Positions 26,487 to 35,839 of a DNA stretch of 64,000 nucleotides are shown here, piece after piece. The position numbers and the translations under genes are program-made. Origin of the DNA: Saprospiraceae bacterium. Its GTDB lineage: Bacteria > Bacteroidota > Bacteroidia > Chitinophagales > Saprospiraceae. The stretch spans positions 1 to 64,000 of the forward strand of contig JABSSL010000093.1 of NCBI GenBank assembly GCA_013214355.1. The letters are read 5' to 3'. The notes beneath the pieces were generated by a model. That model was given only the letters and a program-made list of their open reading frames with translations, made no database searches and was not told the origin of the DNA. Each line of letters opens with the position of its first letter. Position 1 is the first letter of the stretch.

Positions 26487-26896
26487 ACCTTAAGTCATCT
26501 TCAAGGTGGGTTAGTAAATGAATGGTAAGATGAAAATTGTGTATTCAGATAATTATCGAGAAGGGACAAGCCCAAAAGATGTATACTTCTGGAGGTAAGA
26601 GAGGAAAGCACAGAAATAAAAGACCTTCAAATGGAGAAAGGTTTGGGGGTTTGCATACCAACTAAAGGAAGTAATTCTCCACGCTTGGTAAACTGAGAGT
26701 TGCATGGTAGCCCTTCACGTTTGACAAGATTTATAGCGCTCTACCGGCCTTGCATGTCTATGCAATAAGGTCAGTCCGAATTATTTGGTAAAACTTTTAC
26801 TTTTACTTCAAATACTATTGTATATGCAAGTGTTACTTGCATCTGTGAATTAAACACTTATCTTTATCATCCAATTAAGATTTAACGGAAATTAAG
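26487..26896. promoter_or_regulatory. Intergenic region between SulP remnant and intact SulP, with two inverted repeats
   Basis: About 410 bases without a credible gene (a 22-codon frame near 26530 has no support). Two inverted repeats share the core ATGCAA: TTGCAT-N4-ATGCAA at 26750-26765 and ATGCAAGT-N3-ACTTGCAT at 26824-26842. The second ends 54 bp before the intact permease start, a position suitable for an operator or an RNA hairpin. I could not settle a promoter. Confidence 0.45.
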
Positions 26897-28516
26897 ATGA
26901 AAAGTAATCTCTCTTATTTGAAGGATGATATACCCGCTAGTATAGTGGTATTTTTTGTAGCAATACCCTTGTGTTTAGGTATTGCCTTAGCTAGTGGTGC
27001 TCCTTTGTTCTCGGGCTTGATAGCCGGTATTATTGGAGGCATTGTGGTAGGTGCCATTAGTGGCTCAGAGGTGGGGGTTAGTGGTCCTGCTGCAGGACTA
27101 GCGGCCATCGTATTGGCCGCAATCTCTAGCCTAGGAGGATATCAGAACTTCCTTGTTGCCGTCGTACTGGGAGGAGTTATCCAAATTATATTTGGTGTTC
27201 TAAGGGCTGGAATTATTGGTTACTACTTCCCCTCATCTGTTATCAAAGGCATGTTGACAGGTATTGGTATTATTATTATTCTGAAGCAGATCCCACATTT
27301 TTTTGGATGGGATGCGGATCCAGAAGGTGATTTTGCTTTCCTTCAATTAGATGGAGAAAATACTTTTTCCGAAATTCTCAGTTCTTTGAATCATATCAGC
27401 TTGGGGCCAACAGTTATAGCTTTGGTTGCATTGGGGATTCTGATTTTATGGAATACCGTTCTTTCTAAGAAAGCCAAGATATTTCAGCTAGTGCAAGGAC
27501 CACTGGTAGCAGTAGTGGTAGGTATTATTTTCTATGCTGCGACTAAGGGGAGTTCCGCCATGAGCTTTAATGCCAATCAACTGGTGAGTGTACCTGTGCC
27601 TGAAGATACCGCTTCATTTTTAGCCCAATTTAGTTTCCCCAATTTTTCGGCAATTACAAATCCACAAATTTGGGTGGTAGCATTCACTATTGCCTTAGTA
27701 GCGAGTCTGGAAACGCTCTTATGTGTGGAAGCTACAGACAAGTTAGATCCAGAGAAAAGGGTCACTCCCACCAATAGAGAATTATTGGCTCAAGGTACAG
27801 GAAATGTATTATCTGGTCTAATCGGTGGGTTACCAATTACCCAGGTTATTGTACGTAGCTCCGCTAATATCCAGTCCGGTAATAAAACAAAGATGTCTGC
27901 CATTATTCATGGGTTTTTATTACTTATTTCAGTAATCTTGATACCAAAATTACTGAATATGATTCCCCTTTCAGTATTGGCAGCTATTCTGTTTATTGTG
28001 GGCTATAAGTTGGCAAAGCCCGCTCTTTTTAAAACTATGTATAATTTGGGCTGGAAGCAGTTTGTTCCATTTATAGTGACAGTTTTGGGCATAATATTCA
28101 TAGACTTGCTCATTGGTTTAGCATTAGGTCTGCTAGTAGGTATAGTTGTGGTGCTAATAAAAAGCTATCAGAATTCGCATTTTCTTCACATTGAAGGAGA
28201 AGATGTTGATGATAATAAAATAAAAATGACGCTTGCCGAGCAAGTAACATTTTTTCATAAAGGAGCCATCCTCAAAGAGTTGGACAATCTGCCTGAAAAC
28301 TCCTATCTAGAATTAGATGTGAGAAAAACCCGATACTTGGATAACGATATAATAGAGATATTAGATGATTTTTCGTACAAGGCTAAAATCAGAAATATCA
28401 CTATAAAACTCATTTCAGAGAGAGGCACTGTGGTAAATCCACCAAGTTATCTTGAATTTTTCCGGCTTACGCCTAAAAAGGAGCTATACAAAACGCTTGG
28501 GGACGTTTCGCGTTGA
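26897..28516 (+). CDS. SulP family anion permease with C-terminal STAS domain
   Basis: Inner-membrane transporter of the SulP/SLC26 family (sulfate, bicarbonate or related anions). The transmembrane core (about residues 1-420) shows the family features: [26 protein letters not shown] at the start, the [10 protein letters not shown] block, and the LIGGLPITQVIVRSSANIQSG region. A STAS domain follows from about residue 435 (MTLAEQVTFFHKGAIL, ELDVRKTRYLDNDIIEILDDF). Many Bacteroidota relatives sit beside a carbonic anhydrase and are thought to move bicarbonate; no carbonic anhydrase is adjacent here, so the substrate is open. Length 539 aa is normal. A decayed relative lies immediately upstream, on the other strand. 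Confidence 0.9.
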   Translation: MKSNLSYLKDDIPASIVVFFVAIPLCLGIALASGAPLFSGLIAGIIGGIVVGAISGSEVGVSGPAAGLAAIVLAAISSLGGYQNFLVAVVLGGVIQIIFGVLRAGIIGYYFPSSVIKGMLTGIGIIIILKQIPHFFGWDADPEGDFAFLQLDGENTFSEILSSLNHISLGPTVIALVALGILILWNTVLSKKAKIFQLVQGPLVAVVVGIIFYAATKGSSAMSFNANQLVSVPVPEDTASFLAQFSFPNFSAITNPQIWVVAFTIALVASLETLLCVEATDKLDPEKRVTPTNRELLAQGTGNVLSGLIGGLPITQVIVRSSANIQSGNKTKMSAIIHGFLLLISVILIPKLLNMIPLSVLAAILFIVGYKLAKPALFKTMYNLGWKQFVPFIVTVLGIIFIDLLIGLALGLLVGIVVVLIKSYQNSHFLHIEGEDVDDNKIKMTLAEQVTFFHKGAILKELDNLPENSYLELDVRKTRYLDNDIIEILDDFSYKAKIRNITIKLISERGTVVNPPSYLEFFRLTPKKELYKTLGDVSR

Positions 28517-28922
28517 GAATAGATGGCTATTCTTCTGAGAACATGTTAGTTCGGGTTTTACCAATCGGACAGCAGCCCAAACTAACATGTTCTATGCGCT
28601 ATGCTCTCCAATCCGAGATCATAGCAATCTCTCATGTGAAGTGGGAATAGCGAAACAGGAAACCTACCTAGCCTTCTCTCTTATTTTACTCAGATTTCAA
28701 GCCAATCATTTTTAACAAGTTCGAAATCTATTTTTCGTCCTGTACATAATTTTGCCTATTTCTTAGATTTTCCCCAATAGTTCTACACCAAAAAGTATTC
28801 CTCCTTCATCTTTATCAATAATCGTCGAAACCAGATCGAGAAGCTGCCAGTCCATTCAATCACCAAGGCAGGTATACAGGATACTATTTCGTCCTACCTC
28901 GCCTTCAAATGCTTCAAAATCT
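28517..28922. other. Intergenic region with an 18-bp hairpin
   Basis: About 400 bases without a gene. It holds a strong inverted repeat (28538-28555 with 28576-28593, core agaacatgttagtt, one mismatch in 18 bp, 20-nt loop) shortly after the permease stop; there is no T-run, so it may be a processing or stabilising hairpin. A TAATTTTG box at 28747-28754 could be a -7 element for the ExbD gene, but no TTG lies at the right distance. Confidence 0.45.
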
Positions 28923-29480
28923 ATGTTATCACGACGAAAACCTCGCCGAGAGGCTCCAGCAGTCAATGCAGGTTCGATGGCTGACATTGCTTTTCTCTTA
29001 CTTATTTTCTTCTTAGTTACGACTGAAATTCTGGAAGATCAAGGCATCCTGGTAAGGTTACCGATCTGGGAAGCTGATCCTCCAGCAGAAACACTAGCAG
29101 ACCGAAATGTGCTTAGCGTAAAAATAAACGCTGACAACCAACTCTTAGTGGAAGGAGAGTTAGCCAGTGCCTCCAGTTTGCGCGAAACCACCAAACGCTT
29201 TATCATTAACCCAAGTAATAGTCCATTGTGGGCTTCCAGTCCGACCAAAGCAGTAGTCTCTCTTCAGAATGATCGAGGAACGCAATACGAGACCTACTTG
29301 AGTGTTTATAATGAAATCGTTGCCGCCTATAATGAGTTGTGGAATGAATTGGCAGAAGCAAATTTTGGGGAAGCTTATGAGGAACTAAATAAAGCCCAAC
29401 GAAAATCAATCAGAAATGAGATTCCAATGATCATTTCTGAAGCTGACCCTACCTCTCATGGGGATGTGGTTGGAACCTAG
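28923..29480 (+). CDS. ExbD/TolR-family biopolymer transport protein
   Basis: Single-pass inner-membrane protein of the ExbD/TolR family, which with ExbB/TolQ converts proton flow into force for TonB-type transport or envelope work. The N-terminal cytoplasmic stretch is basic (LSRRKPRRE), followed by the signature MADIAFLLLIFFLVTTEI with the proton-carrying Asp at D21. The periplasmic part (about 140 residues) has the ExbD-like strand pattern LSVKINADNQLLVEGE and is longer than the minimal family. Bacteroidota often have two ExbD paralogues next to ExbB; here neither ExbB nor a second ExbD is adjacent, so it is an orphan in this window. Followed by a bidirectional hairpin shared with the converging rfaE2-like gene. 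Confidence 0.85.
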   Translation: MLSRRKPRREAPAVNAGSMADIAFLLLIFFLVTTEILEDQGILVRLPIWEADPPAETLADRNVLSVKINADNQLLVEGELASASSLRETTKRFIINPSNSPLWASSPTKAVVSLQNDRGTQYETYLSVYNEIVAAYNELWNELAEANFGEAYEELNKAQRKSIRNEIPMIISEADPTSHGDVVGT

Positions 29481-29507
29481 AAATAATATATTAAATCTAA
29501 TGCTACA

Positions 29508-29538
29508 GCTACAGAGAGGTTACTGGCCTCTTTGTAGC
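29508..29538. terminator. Bidirectional terminator-like hairpin
   Basis: gctacagagagg (29508-29519) pairs with cctctttgtagc (29527-29538) with one mismatch in 12 around a 7-nt loop. It lies between the converging ExbD and rfaE2-like genes; T-runs are weak on both sides. Confidence 0.55.
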
Positions 29539-29557
29539 CTAGCTCTTTGTAAAGCCC

Positions 29558-30055
29558 TTAGTTAGCTTGTCTTCTAATCTTCTCTTCGATAGACGAGGTA
29601 GAGTAGCCAGGAATAAATGACAGCACTTTAACCTCTCCGCCGGCAGCGACTACCTCCTTGGCTCCTACAATGGTTTCCGGTGAATAATCTCCCCCTTTCA
29701 CTAATACATCAGGTAGGATGGCTTTGATCAGATTCAAGGGAGTGTCCTCCTCAAACAGCACCACCGCATCAACAAAGGCTAAGGAGGCCAGCATCATCTG
29801 TCGAGTATGCAGATCTTGAATGGGCCTATGTACTCCTTTCAGCCGACTTACGGAGGCATCGGAGTTGAGCCCCACGATCAAGCGATCTCCTAGGTCTCTA
29901 GCTTGTGCCAAATAATGGAGATGCCCATAATGTAGAATATCGAAGCATCCATTAGTGAAGACCACTTTCTCTCCTTGGTCTGCCCAGTTGCTTCTGACTT
30001 CCTGGATGGCAGAAAGCGTTAATATCTTGGTTTCTATCTTGGTGAGGTAAGACAT
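29558..30055 (-). CDS. rfaE2: D-glycero-beta-D-manno-heptose 1-phosphate adenylyltransferase-like protein (RfaE2/HldE C-terminal type)
   Basis: Cytoplasmic nucleotidyltransferase of the cytidylyltransferase-like superfamily; in the RfaE2 branch it activates heptose-1-phosphate with ATP for LPS core or S-layer glycan synthesis. The active-site region is [22 protein letters not shown] (about residues 31-52) with the HYGH motif, followed by [38 protein letters not shown] and the C-terminal [10 protein letters not shown]-like [10 protein letters not shown]. Length 165 aa fits a stand-alone RfaE2, as commonly found in Bacteroidota. It lies 56 bp downstream of a lipid-flippase-like membrane protein gene on the same strand, so both may be one transcript. 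The exact substrate is inferred from family. Confidence 0.88.
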   Translation of the reverse strand: MSYLTKIETKILTLSAIQEVRSNWADQGEKVVFTNGCFDILHYGHLHYLAQARDLGDRLIVGLNSDASVSRLKGVHRPIQDLHTRQMMLASLAFVDAVVLFEEDTPLNLIKAILPDVLVKGGDYSPETIVGAKEVVAAGGEVKVLSFIPGYSTSSIEEKIRRQAN

Positions 30056-30111
30056 AAATGGCGATTGAGGGGAAAAAGTAGCTGAATAGGTATTAGTTAA
30101 TAGTTTGCCTA

Positions 30112-31185
30112 TTAGGCAGGATCTGCAACGGGAAGAACGGGTTGGTAGTTACGATTTACAATCGGCAAAGCAATCAAAGCTATTAAGCCAATCAATACAT
30201 TGCAACCCAAGTTAATAGAGAAGAAAGCAATATTAGCCCAAGAAAAACCATCGTCTCCACTAACCCCATACATCATTAGGCCTGTCTGTGCTAAGAAGTG
30301 ATAGGTTCCCATTCCGCCTGGTGACGGGATAACTACTCCCCATCCACCTAGAACGAACACAACCAGGCCGGCTACGGCGGAAAGATGGGCCGTGGGCGCA
30401 AAAGCAAAAAAGCACAGATAGGTCATCATGAAATACATGAACCAAATGTTGACGCTATGGAAGAGAAATAGCCAAGGGCGATCCAGTTGGCGAACAGTCT
30501 GAATACCTTGCCAAAAACCCTTTGCTAGATCAACAATCTTTGCATAGATCTTGGTAGCCATAATTTGCTTACGCAGTAAATAGAAAATGATACCTAAAGC
30601 AAACAAGCCTCCAAGTCCCAACAAGGCAAGATTCCATAAACCCCCAAATTTTTCATTGAGGTCAACATATTCATTCAGAAAATCCCAAATTGTGTCGAAA
30701 GCCAATAAAAAAGCCAATCCACTAACGATCAAGATGCTAATCACATCAATGATTCTATCGACCACAACGGTGCCTATCAGCTTTTCAAGTGGAATTTTTT
30801 CATACTGTGCCATTGTCGCTGGTCGGAGTACCTCTCCCAATCTTGGGAACCCAAGATTGGCAAAGTACCCGATTACCGTCGCAAAAAAGGAATTGATGAA
30901 TCTGGGCTGATACCCAAGCGGGCGGATCAACATATTCCAACGAATGGCTCTGCTAACATTACTGATAGTAAAGCTCAGCAAAACCAAAATAATCCAGAAA
31001 TAGTTGACCGACCGGAAATCCGAAATAACCTTCTTGATTAAACTACAATCCTCCGTCGCAACCTGATTTAACTCACATTCAGCCTGATAGGCAGCATTCT
31101 GATTGCTGTAAACAAAATACAGGATAACCAGCCCCACTCCGAGAAATAGGCTAAACTTCAGAAGATTGATCAGAAAGCTTTTCAA
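30112..31185 (-). CDS. Lysylphosphatidylglycerol synthase transmembrane/flippase-like protein (UPF0104)
   Basis: Integral membrane protein of the LPG_synthase_TM family (relatives: AglD, the flippase half of MprF). About eight hydrophobic helices are visible over 357 residues, with the family motifs [37 protein letters not shown] (conserved GEVLR) and [13 protein letters not shown] (conserved P-GG-G-F). There is no soluble synthase domain, so it is not a full MprF; such stand-alone proteins are thought to move lipid-linked sugars or lipids across the membrane. The apparent start is TTG at 31185; no in-frame ATG lies close. Its operon partner is the rfaE2-like gene. A 172-bp hairpin repeat lies just upstream. 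Confidence 0.83.
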   Translation of the reverse strand: MKSFLINLLKFSLFLGVGLVILYFVYSNQNAAYQAECELNQVATEDCSLIKKVISDFRSVNYFWIILVLLSFTISNVSRAIRWNMLIRPLGYQPRFINSFFATVIGYFANLGFPRLGEVLRPATMAQYEKIPLEKLIGTVVVDRIIDVISILIVSGLAFLLAFDTIWDFLNEYVDLNEKFGGLWNLALLGLGGLFALGIIFYLLRKQIMATKIYAKIVDLAKGFWQGIQTVRQLDRPWLFLFHSVNIWFMYFMMTYLCFFAFAPTAHLSAVAGLVVFVLGGWGVVIPSPGGMGTYHFLAQTGLMMYGVSGDDGFSWANIAFFSINLGCNVLIGLIALIALPIVNRNYQPVLPVADPA

Positions 31186-31243
31186 GGTACTACGCTTTGA
31201 ATGACAATGGAAGAATTATTAGCTGAGAGACCCAAACCATGAT

Positions 31244-31414
31244 CTTAGATCATGTTTAAGTTTCGGTCTTTGAGTTGAGAAGGATTAATTTTTTGCTGAA
31301 ACAAGGCGGCTGAAGTGGATGATAGCCATAGTTATCAAGCCGATTTAGCCAAGGCAGTGTCAGCGAAAAAGAGACATTCGTAGACCGATTACTGAAATTT
31401 AAACATGGTCTTAG
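31244..31414 (+). repeat. Dispersed ~172-bp hairpin repeat, copy 2
   Basis: Second copy of the element at 12787-12958, same orientation. Differences from copy 1 mostly keep the stem: the A-C mismatch at 12797 becomes a G-C pair, one U-G becomes U-A, and near the centre a G-C becomes G-U (gatagc/gttatc). It occupies most of the gap between panD and the flippase-like gene; the remaining ~100 bases to 31516 hold nothing recognised. Confidence 0.8.
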
Positions 31415-31516
31415 TCCTCAAGCAGTGGCAAGAATCCTGCTCAACAGGTTTCCTGTAATTACGCCAATCGATCATACTTTGTTTCAATAGCGCAAGCATC
31501 GCCCAAAGGAAGCACC

Positions 31517-31873
31517 TTAGGGCATTTCTATTTGCTTGTTGTTTTCGTCCACCAAAACTACTTTAGGCTTAACCGTTTTAGATTCCTCGATATCCATGTA
31601 CACGTAAGACATAATTATAGAGATGTCTCCAGGATGGAACAATCTTGCTGACGCTCCATTCAGACAAATAATACCAGATCCTCTCTCTCCTTTAATAACA
31701 TAAGTTTCCATTCTGGCACCATTGTTATTGTTGGCGATTTGTACGCGCTCCCCCTCTTGCAGGTCAGCTGCATCCATCAGATCCTCATCAATCGTGATAC
31801 TCCCTACATAATTCAATCGGGCTTGTGTAATTGTTCCGCGGTGGATTTTAGACTTTAATCTTTGAATCAACAT
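31517..31873 (-). CDS. panD: Aspartate 1-decarboxylase
   Basis: Pyruvoyl-dependent enzyme making beta-alanine from aspartate for pantothenate. The proenzyme cleaves itself between G24 and S25 in NYVGSITID, and the new N-terminal Ser becomes the pyruvoyl group. Other conserved segments: [16 protein letters not shown] at the start, Y22, the [13 protein letters not shown] loop (with the R54-type Arg), and [20 protein letters not shown]. Length 118 aa is normal. It lies 164 bp downstream of panC on the same strand; together they supply pantothenate from aspartate and pantoate. panB is not in the window. Confidence 0.96.
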   Translation of the reverse strand: MLIQRLKSKIHRGTITQARLNYVGSITIDEDLMDAADLQEGERVQIANNNNGARMETYVIKGERGSGIICLNGASARLFHPGDISIIMSYVYMDIEESKTVKPKVVLVDENNKQIEMP

Positions 31874-32037
31874 ATGGCAAAACTTTTGTTTCTGTTTAAA
31901 TTAAATGATGTTGTTGTGAGCTAGAGCTAGCTAGCGTCGCGCGAAGATAATGAAGTGGTTAATTTTATTGAAACTAAATATTCGGTTTCCATCTGGGGCT
32001 TTATTGACAAGGTATCCATTGATTGACCCGGAAAGGG

Positions 32038-32892
32038 CTAGGAATTTTGCTGGAGTATCATATTATCAATCAATCGCACTTCGCCAGCCCACACAGCCGT
32101 GCAAGCCACCACAAAGTCAGTGGGCGTAATATCTTGTAGCGGCTGCAAGCTGACGCCATCCACAATATCAAAATACTCCGGCCGGAAATCCTTCTGAGAT
32201 AGATTCGCAATGGCCCAAGCCTGCAGGTCCTCCAAGGATTCCTGATTGAGTCTCTCCTTCACAGCAGAAAGCGTTTGGTAGAGTAAGGTAGCTCGGGAGC
32301 GAATATCAGGATCCAATCTTACATTTCGAGAGCTCATGGCTAGACCATCTTCTTCCCGCATGATAGGACATACAACTAATTCTACTGGAAGTTCAAAAGA
32401 TTGGAGCATCCAGCCAATAATAGCTGCCTGTTGATAATCTTTTTGCCCCATGTAAAGTCGAGCAGGTTGTACAATACCCAACAAGCGTTTTACCACCTGA
32501 ACTACTCCCTCGAAATGCCCAGGTCTAAACTGACCTTCCATATTGGCTACTAAACCTTTTGGAGGTATGGGAGAATCTAGATCTACACCCGGGGGATAAA
32601 TCTCATCAGCAGATGGCATGAAAATAATATCACATCCTGCCGCTGCTAACATTTCTATATCCTGTGCTGGCGTCCTTGGGTACTTTTTTAGGTCGGTACT
32701 TTCGTTGAATTGGGTAGGATTAACAAAGATACTACATAGGGTTAAAGCATTTTGTTCCCTTGACGCTTCTATCAAGGAAAGATGCCCATCATGCAGCGCG
32801 CCCATGGTAGGTACGAAGCCAATAGAAGCCGCATCGCCATCTAGGTGCTGTAAAAAGTTGCTATAATCCTGTACAGTTTTAAACAGATACAT
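32038..32892 (-). CDS. panC: Pantoate--beta-alanine ligase
   Basis: ATP-dependent cytosolic ligase joining pantoate and beta-alanine to pantothenate. The nucleotidyltransferase signature is FVPTMGALHDGHLSLI with the HxGH motif, followed by IFVNPTQFNESTDLKKYPR, the QKDYQQAAII block (GEKDxQQ in the family; here MGQKDYQQ), and the C-terminal KMSKS-like MSSRNVRL. I use the ATG at 32892, which gives the family-typical short N-terminus; an in-frame ATG at 32964 would add 24 unconserved residues. A TATCTTTG box on the minus strand (complement 32975-32982) could be its -7 element. It is divergent from the glycogen-synthase-like gene, a Bacteroidota-wide arrangement. Confidence 0.95.
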   Translation of the reverse strand: MYLFKTVQDYSNFLQHLDGDAASIGFVPTMGALHDGHLSLIEASREQNALTLCSIFVNPTQFNESTDLKKYPRTPAQDIEMLAAAGCDIIFMPSADEIYPPGVDLDSPIPPKGLVANMEGQFRPGHFEGVVQVVKRLLGIVQPARLYMGQKDYQQAAIIGWMLQSFELPVELVVCPIMREEDGLAMSSRNVRLDPDIRSRATLLYQTLSAVKERLNQESLEDLQAWAIANLSQKDFRPEYFDIVDGVSLQPLQDITPTDFVVACTAVWAGEVRLIDNMILQQNS

Positions 32893-33201
32893 ATTTATTG
32901 CTGAAGTCAGGTAAAGAAACAGGCCGCATAGCATTTCACTGAAGCTTTGCGATTGTGTCTGCATAAAATCGGCGCAAAGATAGTCCTTTTGTCATTTGTG
33001 TGTACAGGAATTTCGTCAAATGGAAGGAAGTGGATAGATCCGCTTATTTGGCGGTATTAAAGACAGGGACTATATGAGTCTGGCTAAGCTATCAAAACTA
33101 AACATTATTAGCAAAATTTCCTCGAATTTTACTAACTTTGCAGCCTTGTTCATTGATATTCAGTGACCTGTTAATTTGAATAACAATATTTTATTGGCTT
33201 T

Positions 33202-34023
33202 ATGAGTAAAAAGAAAGTGCTGATCGTGACGCAGGAAATGCAGCCATATACTGCACTCTCCGAAATCTCTGAGATTGCCCGAAAGCTTCCCCAATTTGTC
33301 CAAGAAAACGGTATGGAAATTCGTGTCTTGATGCCTCGCTTCGGCACGATAAATGAGAGACGCCATCGCTTACACGAGGTTGTCCGGCTTTCTGGTATGA
33401 ATATCATTGTAGATGATGATGATTTCCCTTTGATCATTAAGGTAGCTTCTCTTCCTGAAGCTAGGATGCAAGTGTACTTTTTAGATAACGAAGACTTCTT
33501 TCAGCGCAAAGCGATCTTCCATGATGAGGATGAAAAACTTTTCGAGGACAATGCGGATCGAATGATCTTCTTCTGTAAAGGCGTGATTGAAACGGTGAAG
33601 AAATTTGGGTGGCCACCTGACATCATCCACTGCCATGGCTGGATGACTAGTTTGATTCCTTTGTATTTGAAGACGGCTTACCGCAACGAACCTTTATTCC
33701 ACGGCTCTAAGGTGGTTTATTCTGTCTATAATAGCGAAGCAGAAAAGGAATTCCACGATTCATTTATCAGCAAGGCTTCTATAAACAACCTGACTGAAGA
33801 TGACCTGAAAGCCTATCAGAATGGCGAAGGGGTAAGCCTTCACAAAGGAGCCACTACTTTCGCTGATGGTTATGTATTAGGCAGCGAAAATCTAAATGAA
33901 TCCGTTCAAGCAGAACTATCGGACAGTGAAACTCCTTCCACTGAATACATTGGCAAGGAAGACTTACCTGCTTATCTGGACTTCTACAATACCTTATTGG
34001 CTGAAGAAGAAGTAAACCAGTAG
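33202..34023 (+). CDS. Glycogen/starch synthase-like protein, N-terminal GT5 domain only
   Basis: Resembles only the first Rossmann domain of GT5 glycogen synthases: KVLIVTQEMQPYTALSEISEIARKLPQFV at the start, the ADP-Glc-side region MEIRVLMPRFGTINER, DIIHCHGWMTSLIPLYL with the conserved HGW and the late STEYIGKEDL. At 273 residues it lacks the whole C-terminal nucleotide-binding domain of ~480-aa enzymes. The normal KxGG motif near the N-terminus is replaced (YTALSE). Bacteroidota keep this short gene divergent from panC, so it is conserved, not a local truncation; catalytic activity is doubtful. A TAACTTTG element (33133-33140) lies 62 bp upstream of the start. Confidence 0.82.
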   Translation: MSKKKVLIVTQEMQPYTALSEISEIARKLPQFVQENGMEIRVLMPRFGTINERRHRLHEVVRLSGMNIIVDDDDFPLIIKVASLPEARMQVYFLDNEDFFQRKAIFHDEDEKLFEDNADRMIFFCKGVIETVKKFGWPPDIIHCHGWMTSLIPLYLKTAYRNEPLFHGSKVVYSVYNSEAEKEFHDSFISKASINNLTEDDLKAYQNGEGVSLHKGATTFADGYVLGSENLNESVQAELSDSETPSTEYIGKEDLPAYLDFYNTLLAEEEVNQ

Positions 34024-34061
34024 ATAAGCGGAAATCTCACTGTTGCTGGAAAGCGAAAAAC

Positions 34062-34150
34062 GAACCAACAATATCTATCAGGATAATCCATTCGAAATGC
34101 AGTAAGTGCAAATGTGGATACAACCAATAGAGATTGTTGGTTCTCTTTTG
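34062..34150 (+). terminator. Long-stem terminator after the glycogen-synthase-like gene
   Basis: A 17-bp stem with one mismatch (34062-34078 and 34127-34143, core gaaccaacaat) closes a 48-nt loop that itself can form a small hairpin; a tctttttg-like T-rich tract follows on the plus strand. Confidence 0.6.
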
Positions 34151-34301
34151 TATGATAAGGATTATCAGGAGCCCTCAGTAGCTATGTATAGGTGCCTCCA
34201 AAAAACTTCTTTTCTCCCCATCCTTTCTGTCAAATAAGCTGTCTATACTATAGAACGAGGGGATGTATTCACTGAGGAGAAGGAAAAAACAATCTAATTC
34301 G

Positions 34302-35675
34302 ATGAATCGTATTTTGCGAGGCTTATTTGTAGCCGTTTGTTGCTTAGGATTATTAGTGGGGTGTACAGATCCAACTATTGTCGGTGAAGAGCTTTTAGAG
34401 GGGGATAAAGTTCAACCAGGTTTTACGGATACAATTAGCATTACTTCATATACCTCACGCCTTGATAGCTTTCGTACCTTTTCTTCTTCCCTGGCCGGTC
34501 AGTTGGGCCGCTATGCGGTCAGTGACTTTAAAGACCCCATCTTTGGGTCTATGAAGGCAAGTACGGTAATCCAAGCTAGGATGCAGAGAGATCCGATTTT
34601 CTTCACCTTAAACCCACCAACTTTTGCCAGTGGCACTACCGTCGACTCTATTGTACTGGTTTTGCCGTACGACCCTGGGAGCTTTTATGGTAACCTCAAT
34701 CAAATCTATTCTTTTGAGGTCATCCAGTTGGCAGAAGGTTTTGCTCGTGAAGATGATTACTACTCAAATTCTCCTCTTCCAGCCTTGGGGAATCAATTGG
34801 CGAGTCACTCCTTCCGCCCGTCGCCAAATGATAGCACAGTAACGATCAACTATTCTTTTGATATTGCCGATACTACTAGTTTCCCTCACATTCGGGTTCC
34901 TCTCCCGGTAAGTTTAGGGGAACAGCTTGTGCTGTTAGATTCAACTTTTTTTGAAAGTGACAGTGCCTTCTTAAATTTCCTTCCTGGGGTGGCACTTAGA
35001 CCAACTAGTGAAAATGGAGGTTTAACTAGTTTCAATCTTTCGCCTTCCACTCCTAATGGTTCACAGGCCGGTATATATGTATACTATCGCACAAGTACTG
35101 ATCTAAGAAACCAATATCAATTTCCTTTCAATGAATTTTCAGGGCGCTATGTCAACTATGAAACCGACTTTGTGGGAAGTGAAGCACAACCTTTCTTAGG
35201 AGAAGGGAGAGGGGATACCCTATTGTTTCTCAAAGGAGGTCTAGGTACCCAGATAAAAATTAAGTTTCCGCATATCACCGAGCTAAAAGGAGTGATTGTC
35301 AACGAAGCCCTACTGGATGTAGCCTATATCGACTATCCGGGAGCGCAAGAAGAAATCTACGATCCCGTTCAGCAGCTGACCTTGTCCAGAGAGACCCCTG
35401 ATGGTGTCTTACTAATTGATGATTTTGTCTTGGCCCCTTCCGATCTAGTTGGTTTCTCATTTGGGGGAGACTTGGAGGATGGGCCAAATGGTGAAGCTGG
35501 ATTATATACCATGAATATTTCGACTCATTTGCAGAGAGTGATAGACGGGGAAGAGCCTGATGAATTGATCCTTTCTGTATTCCGCCGAGGAGACAACCAT
35601 AACCGAGGAGTCATGGCTGGGTCGAAACATCCAGAATTCCCTATCAAGCTCAAAGTTACCTTTACAAAACCATAG
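34302..35675 (+). CDS. DUF4270 family lipoprotein
   Basis: Bacteroidota-specific family of unknown function. Counting from the ATG at 34302, the signal peptide RILRGLFVAVCCLGLLVGC ends in a lipobox Cys; the mature protein begins TDPTIVGEELLEGD, matching the usual DUF4270 opening in which a Cys is followed by acidic and Gly residues. The body is beta-rich with many Ser/Thr/Asp-flanked strands (TVDSIVLVLPYDPGSFYGN, LILSVFRRGDNHNRGVMAGS). An upstream in-frame ATG at 34263 would add a Lys/Arg-rich 13-residue extension and cannot be ruled out. The gene follows the short glycogen-synthase-like gene, as is usual in the phylum, and ends at a strong terminator. Likely outer-membrane or periplasmic. 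Confidence 0.85.
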   Translation: MNRILRGLFVAVCCLGLLVGCTDPTIVGEELLEGDKVQPGFTDTISITSYTSRLDSFRTFSSSLAGQLGRYAVSDFKDPIFGSMKASTVIQARMQRDPIFFTLNPPTFASGTTVDSIVLVLPYDPGSFYGNLNQIYSFEVIQLAEGFAREDDYYSNSPLPALGNQLASHSFRPSPNDSTVTINYSFDIADTTSFPHIRVPLPVSLGEQLVLLDSTFFESDSAFLNFLPGVALRPTSENGGLTSFNLSPSTPNGSQAGIYVYYRTSTDLRNQYQFPFNEFSGRYVNYETDFVGSEAQPFLGEGRGDTLLFLKGGLGTQIKIKFPHITELKGVIVNEALLDVAYIDYPGAQEEIYDPVQQLTLSRETPDGVLLIDDFVLAPSDLVGFSFGGDLEDGPNGEAGLYTMNISTHLQRVIDGEEPDELILSVFRRGDNHNRGVMAGSKHPEFPIKLKVTFTKP

Positions 35676-35729
35676 ACAACTTAGCTACTCTTTAGCGGAA
35701 GGCAACTTTATTTGCAAGAGATAGATTAC

Positions 35730-35767
35730 AAAAAGCTCGTAATGGCAAGGAACATTACGAGCTTTTT
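35730..35767 (+). terminator. Intrinsic terminator after the DUF4270 gene
   Basis: A perfect 15-bp stem (35730-35744 and 35753-35767, core agctcgtaatg) with an 8-nt loop; the 3' arm ends in a T-run of six. Lies 55 bp after the DUF4270 stop codon. Confidence 0.88.
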
Positions 35768-35839
35768 TGCGTAAGAAAAACAATGTGCGCCTGCACAGCT
35801 AAACACTTCCTTTTTATACTCGTTACTTTATTGTTAAAG

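Noticed and set aside
26521-26600. Short frame starting MKIVYSDN
   Set aside because: Only 22 codons and no support; lies in the SulP intergenic region.
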